A stretch of DNA of 5,176 bases, from assembly GCA_039714855.1 (NCBI GenBank), contig JBDLIL010000061.1, positions 1 to 5,176 of the forward strand. Direction: 5' to 3'. A model generated the notes under the pieces. That model saw only the letters and a list, made by a program, of their open reading frames with translations, was not told the DNA's origin and ran no database searches. The first letter of the stretch is position 1. Each line of letters starts with the position of its first letter. The position numbers were made by a program, and so were the translations under genes. Below, piece after piece: positions 4,642-5,176 of this stretch. The DNA is from JBDLIL01 sp039714855. GTDB taxonomy: Bacteria > Patescibacteriota > Microgenomatia > UBA1400 > PJMF01.

Positions 4642-5176
4642 CGGGCCGAAAAAGACCATCCTCCCCGGTTCTCGTCGCGGCTGTCTGCTTGTCGCTCCAA
4701 GCCCTGGCTCTTTCGGCCGATTCGATGGGCGTCTTCGACACGGGCACCGCTTCTCGCGTTTTGCTGCCGGCCCGAGTCGTCGCCGAGAGGGAAGGATGGA
4801 CCAAGATCGCGGAAGACAAATCGCCGTCCCACTTCAATGGCGACCTGGCGTTTTCCAACGGCCGCATTACCGTCGTGCTTCGCAAGGCCGGGCCGGGGGC
4901 CGAACTCTATGCCCATGGGCAACATGGTCCCGCGCTGCGCGCAGTCCTGACGCCCATCGCCGGCGAATCGGGGGCCCGTCCGGTATCAATCGTGGTTGCC
5001 GAGAACACGTCGAGCGAAGCGGCCGTGGATGCTGTTTTCCAGATGCCCGGCGGCGATCGGGCCGGCGTCCGCTTGCGGCTGCAACTGGGGCAGACGTTCG
5101 TTAAGACCGAGCCGCGCGGACGTGTCGAGGCTCTGCGTCTGGCGATTCCCTGCCGCTTCGCCGTGATGCCCGATTT
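4641..5176 (+). CDS. Secreted protein of unknown function from a GC-rich genome, partial at both ends
   Basis: The frame is open from TGA 4605-4607 to the window end; 178 complete codons follow ACG 4641. The first residues form a good Sec signal peptide: R-K-R (3-5) in the n-region, a hydrophobic core P-V-L-V-A-A-V-C-L-S-L-Q-A-L-A-L (9-24) and possible cleavage after A23 or A26. The mature part holds alternating strand-like segments such as G-R-I-T-V-V-L-R-K, A-E-L-Y, R-A-V-L-T-P-I and R-L-R-L-Q-L-G-Q-T-F-V-K-T-E-P. GC-rich third positions throughout support this frame over the others. There is no in-frame ATG, GTG or TTG ahead of the signal peptide; the codon before ACG is GTA. The only ATG (4725) would discard the signal, so the true start was probably lost at the junction. 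I recall vaguely similar planctomycete proteins but cannot name a family. Function unknown. Confidence 0.6.

Noticed and set aside
4592..4925. Two minus-strand open frames in the GC-rich tail
   Set aside because: They shadow the plus-strand secreted protein, span the composition break at their ends and show no recognisable domain.
4604..5104. Open frame of 166 codons on the plus strand, very rich in Arg and Gly
   Set aside because: It is in a different frame from the signal-peptide protein, has the biased composition of an off-frame reading of GC-rich DNA, and starts across the composition break.
1..5176. CRISPR arrays, transposases, insertion-sequence ends or integrase genes
   Set aside because: I found no regularly spaced repeats, no transposase or integrase motifs and no terminal inverted repeats with target duplications.

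Overview
The window looks like a metagenomic contig from a small-genome, AT-rich bacterium, and something is wrong at both ends. The core (about 63 to 4610) is AT-rich (for example 15 G+C in 60 bases at 3961-4020). Its genes are tightly packed and mostly lack clear Shine-Dalgarno sequences, and its tRNA has no encoded CCA. A Candidate Phyla Radiation (Patescibacteria-like) source is possible, but this is an inference and not proven here.

Layout. (1) Bases 1-62 are a C-rich, probably corrupted contig edge. (2) Bases 63-2139 form a same-strand run: the 3' part of a primary sigma-70 factor (rpoD), an FMN nitroreductase-family gene 6 bases after it, and a class I SAM-dependent methyltransferase 8 bases later. 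The methyltransferase is split in two by a one-base deletion in a G run near 1797-1801. (3) Bases 2165-2330 are a self-contained tRNA-Asn(GUU) unit with an extended -10 promoter, the tRNA and a strong rho-independent terminator. (4) Bases 2363-3854 are a two-gene unit with its own good promoter. The first gene is a divergent cis-prenyltransferase-fold protein whose D-G-T-R-R motif, Y-G-D motif and C-terminal end recall the mycobacterial tuberculosinol synthase / tuberculosinyl-adenosine transferase Rv3378c much more than UppS. The second is a Nudix hydrolase with a perfect Nudix box. (5) Bases 3855-4641 hold a leader with two overlapping inverted repeats, a promoter, and an XRE-type helix-turn-helix regulator whose TPR-like C-terminus is cut off.

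(6) At about 4611-4641 composition jumps to roughly 70% G+C (42 of 60 bases at 4861-4920). From there to the end a different reading frame encodes a protein with a signal peptide that lacks a visible start codon. This abrupt switch truncates genes on both sides, so an assembly chimera is the simplest explanation; recent insertion of foreign DNA is the alternative.

The most interesting content is the Rv3378c-like gene with its Nudix partner. It suggests that a terpenoid or terpene-nucleoside type of chemistry may exist in a lineage where it would not be expected.
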